Part shown: one piece after another, positions 9,793 to 17,740 of the stretch
How the letters are laid out: every line of letters starts with the position of its first letter
Numbering within the stretch: position 1 is the first letter of the stretch
Notes under the pieces: generated by a model
Told to the model about the DNA's origin: nothing
The model's input: the letters and a program-made list of their open reading frames with translations, nothing else
Databases searched by the model: none
Program-made: the position numbers and the translations under genes
From: an uncultured bacterium
GTDB taxonomy: Bacteria > Cyanobacteriota > Vampirovibrionia > Gastranaerophilales > Gastranaerophilaceae
Assembly (NCBI GenBank): GCA_902766395.1
Contig: CACXDL010000054.1
Coordinates: 1 to 62,831 of the forward strand
Length of the DNA: 62,831 bases
Direction of reading: 5' to 3'

Positions 9793-10764
9793 TTAAAAAA
9801 TATATTTTTCTTTAAGTAATTGTATTCTGTTGTATGAATCTTCGATATTTTTTTGCAAATCTCTATCACTCAAAGCAAGATTGTACACTTCTTCAATTAT
9901 ATTGATAGTTTCTTCATCACTGTTTCTGTAGATAAACATATCCAGACCTGCTTTTATGCCCATAACACAGGCCTCAACTTTGCCATAATCAGCAACCCCT
10001 TTCATAACCATATCATCAGAAATCAAAACACCGCTATAGTTAAGTTCTTTTCTCAAATATGAGATTGCTTTTTTGCTAAGCGAAGTCGGAATAGATTCTT
10101 TGTCAAAACAAGTACAATGCAGATGTGCAACCATAATCATTTCTATTCCACTATTTACTGCAGAAATAAAAGGCTTAATGTGGATTTGTTCCATATCACG
10201 CATACCCAGATTTATAACGGGAAGAGAAAGATGAGAATCCGTCTGAGCATCACCGTGACCCGGAAAATGCTTCACACATGGAATAATCCCATTGCGCCTG
10301 TATATATCAGAAACAATTTTTTCTCCCTCTATAACTTTTTCTGTAATAGATGAAAATGCCCTTTCACCAATAATAGGATTATTTGGATTTGTATTCACAT
10401 CAATACAAGGCGCAAAATTTAAATTAATACCATAATCCTTCAATTCTTTTGCAATTTCAAAGGTTTGCTCTTTTAAAAATTTTTCACCTTTCTCAAAGGC
10501 AAATTTTGCGGATATATATTTTTTCCCATTATGAATATTCTGAGTGCGCTCAACACGTCCACCTTCCTGATCAATAGATAAAAATGGAGGGATCAAACTT
10601 TGTTCATTGACCGTTTCAATCAATTTTTTAAATTGCGCCACAGACAAAATGTCATCGGTAAAAAATATTATACCTCCAAGGCCCTTTGACAAAGCACTAC
10701 TATACAAACCACCATTTAAACCCAAAATAAACATTTGGTACAATTTAGTTCTTAGATCTGCCAT
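9793..10764 (-). CDS. nagZ: Beta-N-acetylhexosaminidase, GH3 (NagZ-like)
   Basis: 323 aa, one GH3 catalytic domain, the size of NagZ. The NagZ signature KHFPGHGDAQTDSH is at 165-178 and carries the acid/base His-Asp dyad; the nucleophile Asp is in LISDDMVMKGV at about 250. LSIDQEGGRVER near 62-73 is also typical. It removes GlcNAc from anhydro-muropeptides in peptidoglycan recycling. There is no signal peptide, consistent with a cytoplasmic enzyme. It starts 4 bases after the stop of the upstream unknown protein (minus strand), so both are on one message. Confidence 0.92.
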   Translation of the reverse strand: MADLRTKLYQMFILGLNGGLYSSALSKGLGGIIFFTDDILSVAQFKKLIETVNEQSLIPPFLSIDQEGGRVERTQNIHNGKKYISAKFAFEKGEKFLKEQTFEIAKELKDYGINLNFAPCIDVNTNPNNPIIGERAFSSITEKVIEGEKIVSDIYRRNGIIPCVKHFPGHGDAQTDSHLSLPVINLGMRDMEQIHIKPFISAVNSGIEMIMVAHLHCTCFDKESIPTSLSKKAISYLRKELNYSGVLISDDMVMKGVADYGKVEACVMGIKAGLDMFIYRNSDEETINIIEEVYNLALSDRDLQKNIEDSYNRIQLLKEKYIF

Positions 10765-10768
10765 GTAA

Positions 10769-11371
10769 TTATTTTCCTTTTGAGAGGACTAAATCTAAAA
10801 CCTCCGTTAAATCAAGCAATTTCCCTGTTTCAATAACTTCTTCAATTTTGGACTTTATAAGAGTTAAATCTTTATCAGAAGGAACAGATATTTCATCAGG
10901 AAGAATGATCTCATTTGTAGTCTTAGTTTCTACAAAATTTTTATTTAAGGTTAAAAATTCTTTGTATAAATTCAATATTCTGATATATGCTGGATCTGCC
11001 TTATATGTTTGCCCAAGATAATATTTTGAATCTTTCTCCAGTTGGTCAAAATACTCAATTGAAAAATCTATTTCCTCAATTGCCTCTGCTTCATTATATT
11101 TATCACCAAGACACGGGTTACCTTCAATAGGTAAATCTCCAAGAGACTTTATATATGTAGCCCATAGCAAACTGCCCAAACAAAAACCAACATTATTTTC
11201 CACAATTTTAATTATATTTTGGTAGTTTAGTTTAAATTTCATTTTCTTTTGTCCAAAATTTTTGAATGAATTTAAACTTTGATAAATGTAGGACAAACTA
11301 ATTGATAATATTGTTGTATGTTGTGCAAATCCGGGATCAAACTTTACACTTTTATCTTTTACTGTTGTCAT
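10769..11371 (-). CDS. Hypothetical protein (200 aa)
   Basis: Not recognised. The start is supported by AAAGGAG upstream of the ATG. The sequence is soluble, with a mixed alpha-helical pattern: a moderately hydrophobic region (VGFCLGSLLWATYIKSLG, about 61-78) followed by an acidic helical half. No signal peptide and no cofactor motif. It lies 35 bases after the CorC-type gene and 4 bases before nagZ, which suggests co-transcription but says little about function. Confidence 0.7.
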   Translation of the reverse strand: MTTVKDKSVKFDPGFAQHTTILSISLSYIYQSLNSFKNFGQKKMKFKLNYQNIIKIVENNVGFCLGSLLWATYIKSLGDLPIEGNPCLGDKYNEAEAIEEIDFSIEYFDQLEKDSKYYLGQTYKADPAYIRILNLYKEFLTLNKNFVETKTTNEIILPDEISVPSDKDLTLIKSKIEEVIETGKLLDLTEVLDLVLSKGK

Positions 11372-11405
11372 TTATTATACTCCTTTAGCAAGCTTAATTA
11401 TCTTG

Positions 11406-12749
11406 CTACTGTTGTTCTTCAGTCTGAATCTCTTTTTTTACAATTAAAATTTTAGTAATTCTTGCTCCGTCAACTTCTTTGACAGTAAAATCAAATATGC
11501 CGTATGAAACACTGTCACCGATTTTAGCAATTCTTTCAAGTTCTTTAACAACAAGCCCTGCAATCGTATCAACATCTTCAACCTCTAAATCTTCATCCGG
11601 AAGGTCAAAATATTTTGCAAGTTCATCAAGTCGCATAGTGCCGTTTGCAAGATAATGATTCGGTTTTATCTCTTTAATATCTGTTTCTTCATCAATATCA
11701 AATTCGTCCTGAACATCCCCAAAAATTTCTTCCAAAACATCTTCTAACGTTATAATTCCTGATGTTCCTCCAAATTCATCAACAACAACCGCCATCTGAA
11801 CTCTTTGTTTTTTAAATAAAATTACCAATTTATCAAGAGTAATTGTCTCCGGTACAAGCGGTATTTTTCTTTGGATTTGTGCAACAGATTTTGATTTTTT
11901 ATCAAGCAGCAACTGAAACAAATCTTTTACATGAACAAAACCTGTAATATGGTCAATATCCTCATCATAAACCGGATATCTTGTATATTGATTTTCAGTT
12001 GCAATTTTATTCAATTCTTCAAGCGGAGTATTGATAGAAACACAAATCATATCAGTTCTTGGTGTCATAACTTCATGAGCCGTCAAATCCGAAAACTGAA
12101 CCATATTATGAAACATATCTTTTTCTGTTTCATTAAGCACCCCTTCATCATAACTCGTTTCTACCAATAAATCCAAGTCATCAATTGTATGTACGGTTTT
12201 CAAAGACGGATTTACAGGAATTCTCAGGGTTTTTAGGATTCCGTTGCAAGATTTATTCAATAACCATACAAATGGTTTAGAAAAAGTCATAAATACATCC
12301 ATAGGTTTTGCAACATATAGTGTAATTTTTTCAGGATACTGAAGTGCAACACATTTTGGAACTTGTTCACCTATCAAAACATGGATAAATGTTATTATTG
12401 TAAATGCGATGATTGCCACTATTAAGTGTGCAATGTATGCATGGCCTTCAGGAAAACCCGCTACAATTGGCGTTAACATTTTTTCTATTGTAGGAGACCC
12501 AAACCAACCTATACCAATACTGGCTATTGTCACGCCCACCTGAACAGCAGCAATAAAGAAATTAACATCTTCCAGTGCTCTGAGAGCCAATTTTGCATCA
12601 ACATTTCCCTCTTTAGTCAATTGCTCAATCTTTGCTTTTCTTGCTCTGACTATTGCAAACTCTGCGGCTACAAAAAACGCATTAACAAATAATAATAGAA
12701 ATACGATAATCCAATTTATTGTAATTATACTAAAATCCGAGTCGCTCAT
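11406..12749 (-). CDS. CNNM/CorC family membrane protein with CBS pair (HlyC/CorC-like)
   Basis: 447 aa with the classic order: an N-terminal CNNM (DUF21) membrane domain with about four helices (1-190), a CBS pair (about 226-345, with VMTPRTDM at 227-234 and the VVDEFGGTSG segment near 322), and a C-terminal CorC_HlyC domain (about 360-440). These proteins are linked to Mg/Co efflux; older annotation as hemolysin is not supported functionally. It has its own promoter (12781-12809) and AAAGAG before the ATG. It heads the minus-strand run that includes the 200-aa unknown and nagZ. Confidence 0.92.
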   Translation of the reverse strand: MSDSDFSIITINWIIVFLLLFVNAFFVAAEFAIVRARKAKIEQLTKEGNVDAKLALRALEDVNFFIAAVQVGVTIASIGIGWFGSPTIEKMLTPIVAGFPEGHAYIAHLIVAIIAFTIITFIHVLIGEQVPKCVALQYPEKITLYVAKPMDVFMTFSKPFVWLLNKSCNGILKTLRIPVNPSLKTVHTIDDLDLLVETSYDEGVLNETEKDMFHNMVQFSDLTAHEVMTPRTDMICVSINTPLEELNKIATENQYTRYPVYDEDIDHITGFVHVKDLFQLLLDKKSKSVAQIQRKIPLVPETITLDKLVILFKKQRVQMAVVVDEFGGTSGIITLEDVLEEIFGDVQDEFDIDEETDIKEIKPNHYLANGTMRLDELAKYFDLPDEDLEVEDVDTIAGLVVKELERIAKIGDSVSYGIFDFTVKEVDGARITKILIVKKEIQTEEQQ

Positions 12750-12780
12750 TACTCTTTCTTTATGTCCTTTTAATGAAACA

Positions 12781-12809
12781 ATTATATTATCCTAATAATA
12801 AAAAAGCAA
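12781..12809 (-). promoter_or_regulatory. Promoter of the CorC-type gene
   Basis: On the minus strand TTGCTT (12804-12809) and TATAAT (12781-12786) with a 17-base spacer, about 32 bases before the ATG at 12749. Confidence 0.75.
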
Positions 12810-12864
12810 GTTTTAAACCCTTATGTCTAAAACCCATACTATATTTGAAAAATCAAATTTATCC

Positions 12865-12893
12865 TTGAAAAATATGATTATATATGGTAGAAT
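12865..12893 (+). promoter_or_regulatory. Promoter of the YtxH/DUF948 operon
   Basis: TTGAAA (12865-12870) and TAGAAT (12888-12893) with a 17-base spacer, 34 bases before the proposed start at 12928. Confidence 0.7.
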
Positions 12894-12927
12894 GGTTTTG
12901 TTATTTTAGAATATGAGGTTTACAACT

Positions 12928-13257
12928 ATGTGCAAGAAAAATGATACATTTGCGTTCACAATGGGTATAATAGCCGGTGTTGTCGGAGGAATAATCGGAG
13001 GCGTTTTATTTGCTCCAAAATCAGGTGAAGAATCCAGAAAAGAACTGAAAGAAGCGGCTTGTGATTTATATGAAAAACACGCACCTCAAATAATTGATGC
13101 GAAAAGACAAGCACTCGAATCAGTAGATTTAATGAGATATAAACTTGAAAGACAGTTCAGAAAAATAAACAGTTCGCTGAAATCAAGAAAAATGCAAAAA
13201 GCCAAAGAGCTTGAGGATTCTGAATCTAACGTTAATGACAGCGATTTTGATTATTAA
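12928..13257 (+). CDS. YtxH-like membrane protein 1
   Basis: About 109 aa. The start at 12928 (MCKKNDTFAFT) is preferred over ATG at 12913 because GAGG lies 9 bases before it. A glycine-rich hydrophobic segment (GIIAGVVGGIIGGVLFAPKSGEESR) passes into a long charged helix; the APKSGEE motif at the helix end is the YtxH hallmark. YtxH-type proteins are small membrane-anchored helical proteins of unknown biochemical role, often stress-linked. It is the first gene of a three-gene set with a DUF948-like protein and a second YtxH, 14 bases before the next start. Confidence 0.8.
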   Translation: MCKKNDTFAFTMGIIAGVVGGIIGGVLFAPKSGEESRKELKEAACDLYEKHAPQIIDAKRQALESVDLMRYKLERQFRKINSSLKSRKMQKAKELEDSESNVNDSDFDY

Positions 13258-13271
13258 GAAAGGAGTCATAA

Positions 13272-13643
13272 ATGGATATTGAATCATCTCAGGTCTTGCT
13301 AAATCAGGGACTTGCTTTTTTGGTAATAGCAGGCGGAATATCACTTATCGTCATAATGGGTTTCCTTGCAAAGCTTATTTATGATTTATCAAAATTAGCC
13401 CAAAATGCAAATGAGTCAACAGTTCTTATAAATACAGAACTTAAACCTATAATGAAAGAACTTAATAAAACAATTAAAACATTTAATGAAATCATTCAAA
13501 GCACAGGTGAAGGTGTAGGCAACGTAAAATTGGGAATTGAAAACATATTTTCAAAAACCAAAGCTATTTCAGGAAATATTTTGGGTGGTTTTATAAATGG
13601 ATTCTTAGCCATTTATACACTTTTTTCGAAAAAGAAAAAATAG
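13272..13643 (+). CDS. DUF948-like membrane protein
   Basis: 123 aa with one N-terminal membrane helix (about 13-37) followed by amphipathic helices rich in Asn, Lys and Thr, the layout of DUF948 (YtxG-like) proteins that commonly neighbour ytxH. AAAGGAG stands before the ATG. A weak second hydrophobic patch (ILGGFINGFLAIYTLF) precedes the basic tail KKKK. Probably works with the two YtxH proteins at the inner membrane; no enzymatic motif. Confidence 0.75.
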   Translation: MDIESSQVLLNQGLAFLVIAGGISLIVIMGFLAKLIYDLSKLAQNANESTVLINTELKPIMKELNKTIKTFNEIIQSTGEGVGNVKLGIENIFSKTKAISGNILGGFINGFLAIYTLFSKKKK

Positions 13644-13712
13644 CAAATAAGGCAATATTTAAAAATACAAATAATGTAATAATGTAAGTATTCAAGTAAA
13701 GGAGAATTAACA

Positions 13713-13985
13713 ATGTCAGCATCAAAATTTTTCGGAGGTTTTATAGTAGGAGCAGCAATAGGCGCTGTTGCGGGAATTTTATTAGCACCTAAATCAGGCG
13801 AAGAAACAAGACAAATTCTTGCAGATACTGCAAAAGATGTCGCAAGAAGAGCTGATGAGACAGCTAAACAAATCCAATCAAAAGCAGATGATGCCGTATC
13901 TGAATTGCAAAAAAAAGGTGAAGAAATTAAAGATAAACTACAGGATCTTATAAATAAACAAAAAGATAAAAAAGAAGAAGAATAA
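13713..13985 (+). CDS. YtxH-like membrane protein 2
   Basis: 90 aa, AAAGGAG before the ATG. The N-terminal glycine-rich helix and motif (GAAIGAVAGILLAPKSGEET) closely match the first YtxH in this operon, followed by an Ala/Lys/Glu coiled-coil-like helix (KQIQSKADDAVSEL). The two are paralogues with different tails. A strong terminator at 14005-14035 ends the transcript. Confidence 0.85.
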   Translation: MSASKFFGGFIVGAAIGAVAGILLAPKSGEETRQILADTAKDVARRADETAKQIQSKADDAVSELQKKGEEIKDKLQDLINKQKDKKEEE

Positions 13986-14004
13986 TGTTTATATGATTTT
14001 AAAA

Positions 14005-14035
14005 GACGCCAAAGGATTTCCTTTGGCGTCTTTTT
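14005..14035. terminator. Bidirectional-looking terminator after the YtxH operon
   Basis: A 12-bp perfect stem (14005-14016 with 14019-14030; GACGCCAAAGGA and its complement, a tight turn) is followed by five T and preceded by a run of A. It lies only 17 bases before the ispE start. Confidence 0.9.
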
Positions 14036-14052
14036 GTGCAATAATTTTTTTT

Positions 14053-14847
14053 ATGAAAAATATAACAGTACAATGTCCGGCTAAAATTAATCTGTCACTA
14101 AAAATTATTAATAAAAGACCTGATGGCTATCATAATATTGATAGCATAATGCAGACAATTAATCTTTTTGATTATTTAGAGATTGAAACAGAATTATGTA
14201 AGGATTTTGGTATTTATCTTAATGGGAATAGCAATGAAATCCCATATGATGAAACAAATCTCGTTTATAAAGCCGCAAAAATGTTCTATGAATCAATTAA
14301 TAAAAAAGATGTTAAAACAAAAATATATATAAATAAAAGTATTCCTGTATCAGCAGGTTTGGCAGGAGGAAGCACTGATGCCGCCGGAACTTTGTATGGT
14401 TTGAACAGATTATATAATAATATTCTTACAGACGAACAATTACACAAATTATGTGCAAAACTGGGATCAGATCTGAATGTTTGTCTAAAAGGGGGAAAAA
14501 TAAAATCAAGCGGAAGGGGAGAAATTATTGAACAATTGCCTTTTAAAGATTTTAATTTGAGCCTTATTAAACCCATAAAACTCGGAATTTCGGCAAAAGA
14601 AGCCTATACTAAGTTTTCATTAAAAGAGAAAGATTTATCAAGAGATGAATATAAAAATGATTTGGAATGGGCAATAATTGATGATTATGAAGAATTAAAA
14701 TATATAAAAAAAAGATACCCTGAATCTATTATGACAGGTTCAGGATCAACATATTTTCTGATAAATGGTACTTTTGATCAAGAAGAAAATTATTGGGTTT
14801 GCAATAATTTAAAATCTGTAGAATATGGAGTAAAAGAAAGACCCTGA
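14053..14847 (+). CDS. ispE: 4-diphosphocytidyl-2-C-methyl-D-erythritol kinase
   Basis: GHMP kinase of the MEP isoprenoid pathway. The start at 14053 (MKNITVQCPAKINLSLKI) gives 264 aa; an in-frame extension to 13993 would run through the upstream terminator and is rejected. PAKINLSLKI near the start and the ATP loop PVSAGLAGGSTDAAG (about 95-109) are diagnostic, and MTGSGSTYF near the C-terminus is the last GHMP motif. There is no Shine-Dalgarno, and the terminator ends 17 bases upstream, leaving no room for a normal promoter: expression by readthrough or an unusual leader is implied. The TGA stop lies inside the next terminator stem. Confidence 0.93.
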   Translation: MKNITVQCPAKINLSLKIINKRPDGYHNIDSIMQTINLFDYLEIETELCKDFGIYLNGNSNEIPYDETNLVYKAAKMFYESINKKDVKTKIYINKSIPVSAGLAGGSTDAAGTLYGLNRLYNNILTDEQLHKLCAKLGSDLNVCLKGGKIKSSGRGEIIEQLPFKDFNLSLIKPIKLGISAKEAYTKFSLKEKDLSRDEYKNDLEWAIIDDYEELKYIKKRYPESIMTGSGSTYFLINGTFDQEENYWVCNNLKSVEYGVKERP

Positions 14848-14872
14848 GGAGTAAGCCTCAGGGTCTTTCTTT
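14833..14872. terminator. Bidirectional terminator between ispE and the LysM protein
   Basis: Long stem: GACCCTGAGG at 14840-14849 pairs with 14856-14865, extended outward by AAAGAAA/TTTCTTT, loop of 6. It serves ispE on plus and the 836-aa gene on minus. The ispE stop codon (14845-14847) is part of the stem. Confidence 0.9.
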
Positions 14873-14877
14873 ATTTT

Positions 14878-17388
14878 CTATTTTTTAGATGCTTCTGCTG
14901 AACGTCTGTCAACTTCAGCTTGAGCTTCTTCTCTCGTATGACCACTGCTTATAACTTTTTTGTTTTTAGGATCGCTACAGTCAACTACATCATATGTTAA
15001 TTTTCCTGTAACCGGATCTATTTTGGATGGGGTAAATCGTATCTTACGACCGCCTCTGACCTTTTGAACCTGTCCGTCCATTTTAGGTTTTGTGCCATCT
15101 GCTAAATCTGGAAGTACAAATTCTTGTCCCGGTTTGATACTGTTGATATCTTTTAATGCAGGGTTTGCTTCTAAGAATGCTTTTCTCAAGTCAGATAATT
15201 TCTTACCAGGATATTTTGCTTTTAGAATTGTATCAACTGTATCATATGGTTGAACCTTGTATGTATTAGGTTTTACGGTTGCACCTTCTTGAACATCATA
15301 GCAATACGACGGTGTAGTAGGTCCGGTTGGTCCGGTAGGGCCGGTTGGGCCGGTTGGGCCAGTAGGTCCTGTTGGACCTGTTGGTGTTGTTGGCTGAGGT
15401 TTCTCGTTCAACTTATCGATTGCTTCTTTAATTTGATCTAAGTGAGCCAATGCACTTCTTAACTCTCTGGTTGTCGGATTTGTATTTTGCATACCGATAT
15501 CATTATTTAATACTGCTACAACAAGAGCTTCATCTAGGGCTTTATTTCCTGTCAAGCGACCTTCGGCGTATTGAACAATTTGGTTACCGATATTTTTATT
15601 TTTACAATGCTTGAATACATTAACATATCTTGCCATTTTTTCGGTTGTCGCACCACTAATTGTTGCACTTGATTCTACAGGTTTCTTCATAAACCCTGCA
15701 AGGAAAGCCAATGCAGGAGCACCCCATAATGCTGCAGGGGACAATTTTGCAATTGCTGTTGCCGCTACGTCAACACTTACATCGGCATATGCATGTGCTT
15801 CAGCATGAGCTTCTGCGTATGCATAAGCTTCAGCTACAGCTTCATCGTGAGCAGTTGCTGTTTGACCAGGAATTCTTTCATTATGTGTTATACCATCAGC
15901 ATCAACCCAGGTGAATTTTTGTCCGGGAACGTTTGCTTCTGCATCAGCAACTGCTCTTGCAATATCAGTTTGTTCATCAATAGCAGTTTGAGCATCATGA
16001 CCTTCAGCATGGCCATCTGCGTGACCAGATGCTGTTCTTGTATTTTTGGATAATAAGAATTCTCCAAGAGATAGAGCTGCTACAGGAGCTGCCAATTTCA
16101 AACCGTTAACGATTCTTTTGCCAAGATCACTTGGTGCTTCAAAACCAAATGTTTCAAAAGCATGTCTTATCTGTCTTTTAGATATACCCAATTCTTTTGA
16201 AAGCATATCAGCCTCAGTAAAATCAAGTTTACCATCGCCACCAGTCAAATTCATCATTGCATCTTGAGCTTCTCTGGTATTAATTCTTGTAAAATCAGTT
16301 GTTCCGTCCGGATTTTTAGGGAAGATATTTTTGAAGTTATCCCATACTGCTGATGCTAGTCGTCTTTCGCCTTCAGTTTTTGCTTTACTCATCATGGTTT
16401 CGCCCATTTTGTACAGATCTACAAGGACTTCAAAATCTTTATCGGAAACACTGGCTGTTTTGCCTTTTAATCCAGCATTTTCCGGTTTTGCCAAAAATTC
16501 TGCTTCTTTAGTACTGTCAAAGAAAACAAATTCGGTTCCGGCGATATTATTATATCGTTTAAGATTTTTGTTATACGCTTGTTTGTCACCGCGAAGACCA
16601 TGACCGTGAGCAGCTTTATCTGCTTGTTTTACTTGCGCATATTCCTGAGTTAAATTATCTCTGGCTTGAACAGCTTGCGCATGTTTAGATGCGGCTGCGT
16701 CGACTTTTGCATTTGCAGCTTCTATAGCTGCTGCATCGCCTGATTTTGCTGCCTGTCTTAATTCTCTGATAGCAGCTCTTCGTTCTTTTCTTGCAGCCTT
16801 AACATCTTTTTTAGCTTGTTTTTTCTCTGCTTTTATTTCTTTGCGTTTTGCACGAAGTTTATCTTTGTCTGTTATTTTTTCTCCGGTTTTTTCATCATAA
16901 TAAACAGCCATTCTTTCTTTTTCATCGGCTTTTGTATGTTTATTTTTATCATAATCAACCTCATCTCTAGGAGCATTCAAGGTGTACTTTAACTGATCCG
17001 TGTCACCATTAATTACATGAACAGTACCACCTTTTGTGTCTATTTTATCTTGCTGGCGCACAGTTTGTGCTCGTTGAGGGTCAGGATCTTCCGGTTTAGC
17101 CGGTTTTACTTCTTGTTCTTTTGCTTTAGCTTTTGTCTCAGCCACTTCCTGAACAGCTTTGCTCTGAGCATCAGCTGAGGCTTTTGCTCTGTCAGCATCA
17201 TCTGCACCCTGAGGTCCGCTTTCTACTCGGGTACCTTTGCCTTCTTCAGCTTTTTTCTGGTCATAATCAAAAAGAGCAGCTTTTGCTTCATTAATTTTTG
17301 CTGTATCACCAGTTCTTTGTGCTTCTTGCAGCTTTGTAACTAATCCCGCTCTAATTGCGTCGATTGCACCACTTCCGTTTGTTCCCAT
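14878..17388 (-). CDS. Large LysM protein with collagen-like GPT tract and Ala/His-rich regions
   Basis: 836 aa, no classical signal peptide. In order: an Ala/Lys/Glu-rich helical region (about 1-260, with very basic stretch 180-210); a helical region with a degenerate EF-hand-like loop (GGDGKLDFTEAD, about 383-394); a hydrophobic segment (430-447); a His/Ala-rich stretch (GHADGHAEGHD at 455-465, AYAYAEAHAEAHAYA at 521-535); a second hydrophobic segment (541-567); seven perfect GPT triplets (671-691); a LysM domain (about 708-761, NTYKVQPYDTVDTI); and a basic C-terminus. LysM binds GlcNAc polymers such as peptidoglycan. AAAGGA precedes the ATG, and a promoter is seen at 17507-17535. Function unknown; a wall-associated structural protein is my inference. 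Confidence 0.85.
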   Translation of the reverse strand: MGTNGSGAIDAIRAGLVTKLQEAQRTGDTAKINEAKAALFDYDQKKAEEGKGTRVESGPQGADDADRAKASADAQSKAVQEVAETKAKAKEQEVKPAKPEDPDPQRAQTVRQQDKIDTKGGTVHVINGDTDQLKYTLNAPRDEVDYDKNKHTKADEKERMAVYYDEKTGEKITDKDKLRAKRKEIKAEKKQAKKDVKAARKERRAAIRELRQAAKSGDAAAIEAANAKVDAAASKHAQAVQARDNLTQEYAQVKQADKAAHGHGLRGDKQAYNKNLKRYNNIAGTEFVFFDSTKEAEFLAKPENAGLKGKTASVSDKDFEVLVDLYKMGETMMSKAKTEGERRLASAVWDNFKNIFPKNPDGTTDFTRINTREAQDAMMNLTGGDGKLDFTEADMLSKELGISKRQIRHAFETFGFEAPSDLGKRIVNGLKLAAPVAALSLGEFLLSKNTRTASGHADGHAEGHDAQTAIDEQTDIARAVADAEANVPGQKFTWVDADGITHNERIPGQTATAHDEAVAEAYAYAEAHAEAHAYADVSVDVAATAIAKLSPAALWGAPALAFLAGFMKKPVESSATISGATTEKMARYVNVFKHCKNKNIGNQIVQYAEGRLTGNKALDEALVVAVLNNDIGMQNTNPTTRELRSALAHLDQIKEAIDKLNEKPQPTTPTGPTGPTGPTGPTGPTGPTGPTTPSYCYDVQEGATVKPNTYKVQPYDTVDTILKAKYPGKKLSDLRKAFLEANPALKDINSIKPGQEFVLPDLADGTKPKMDGQVQKVRGGRKIRFTPSKIDPVTGKLTYDVVDCSDPKNKKVISSGHTREEAQAEVDRRSAEASKK
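15316..15378 (-). repeat. Seven tandem 9-bp units encoding (Gly-Pro-Thr)7
   Basis: Seven 9-bp units, with synonymous third-position changes between them, encode residues 671-691 of the LysM protein. Gly-X-Y triplets with Pro in X are collagen-like. The tract is GC-rich against the surroundings and is a likely site of length variation between strains. Confidence 0.9.
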
Positions 17389-17506
17389 GTTTTAATCCTT
17401 TCTATTTTATACTCTTATATTTTTTTCACTATAAACTTATAAACGTTTTTATTGTTTCCAAATTTACACAAGATATTTATTTTTTATATACTTTATATCT
17501 AAACCC

Positions 17507-17535
17507 TATATATAACAGGGATTTCAGAATGTAAA
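17507..17535 (-). promoter_or_regulatory. Promoter of the LysM protein gene, with dyad at the -10
   Basis: On the minus strand TTTACA (17530-17535) and TATATA (17507-17512) with a 17-base spacer; leader about 110 nt. An inverted repeat (CCCT/AGGG arms, 17504-17520) covers the -10 and could be an operator or an early hairpin. Confidence 0.55.
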
Positions 17536-17693
17536 GTTTTATTAATAAGTACCTTTTTAGATTAACTTGGTTTGCCTCTTACACTATAAATTTGCATGTC
17601 AACCTTTCTCATGTAAAACCTTTTACTACATGTGTTATCGACCATTATTAATTTTAACTTTAATAATGTTTAAATATTTTTATAGACAGAAAC

Positions 17694-17714
17694 AAAAAAC
17701 CTTTATTTATAAGG
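17694..17714 (-). terminator. Weak terminator-like hairpin after rsmA
   Basis: On minus, CCTT/AAGG arms (17700-17714) followed by six T. The stem is only 4 bp, so this is tentative. Confidence 0.35.
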
Positions 17715-17740
17715 ATTTCGCAAGTTTACAAAACTTTATA

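Larger units (their letters stand above)
17389..17740. other. Intergenic region (352 bp) between the LysM gene and rsmA
   Basis: Very AT-rich. On minus it holds a terminator-like hairpin near rsmA, a lone perfect -35 hexamer (TTGACA at about 17596-17601) without a good -10 partner, and the promoter at 17507-17535 overlapping a CCCTGTTATATATAGGG dyad. A 62-codon plus-strand frame here has no ribosome site and odd composition, and I do not call it a gene. Confidence 0.6.

Noticed and set aside
13613-14041. 142-codon minus-strand frame
   Set aside because: It is antisense to the second YtxH gene and crosses the terminator; the plus-strand YtxH has a ribosome site and a known family.
13993-14052. 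N-terminal extension of ispE
   Set aside because: The extension is encoded by the terminator hairpin; homologues start at the MKNITVQCPAKINL position.
15316-15378. 9-bp tandem repeat as a CRISPR array
   Set aside because: Units are coding (Gly-Pro-Thr), in frame and without spacers.
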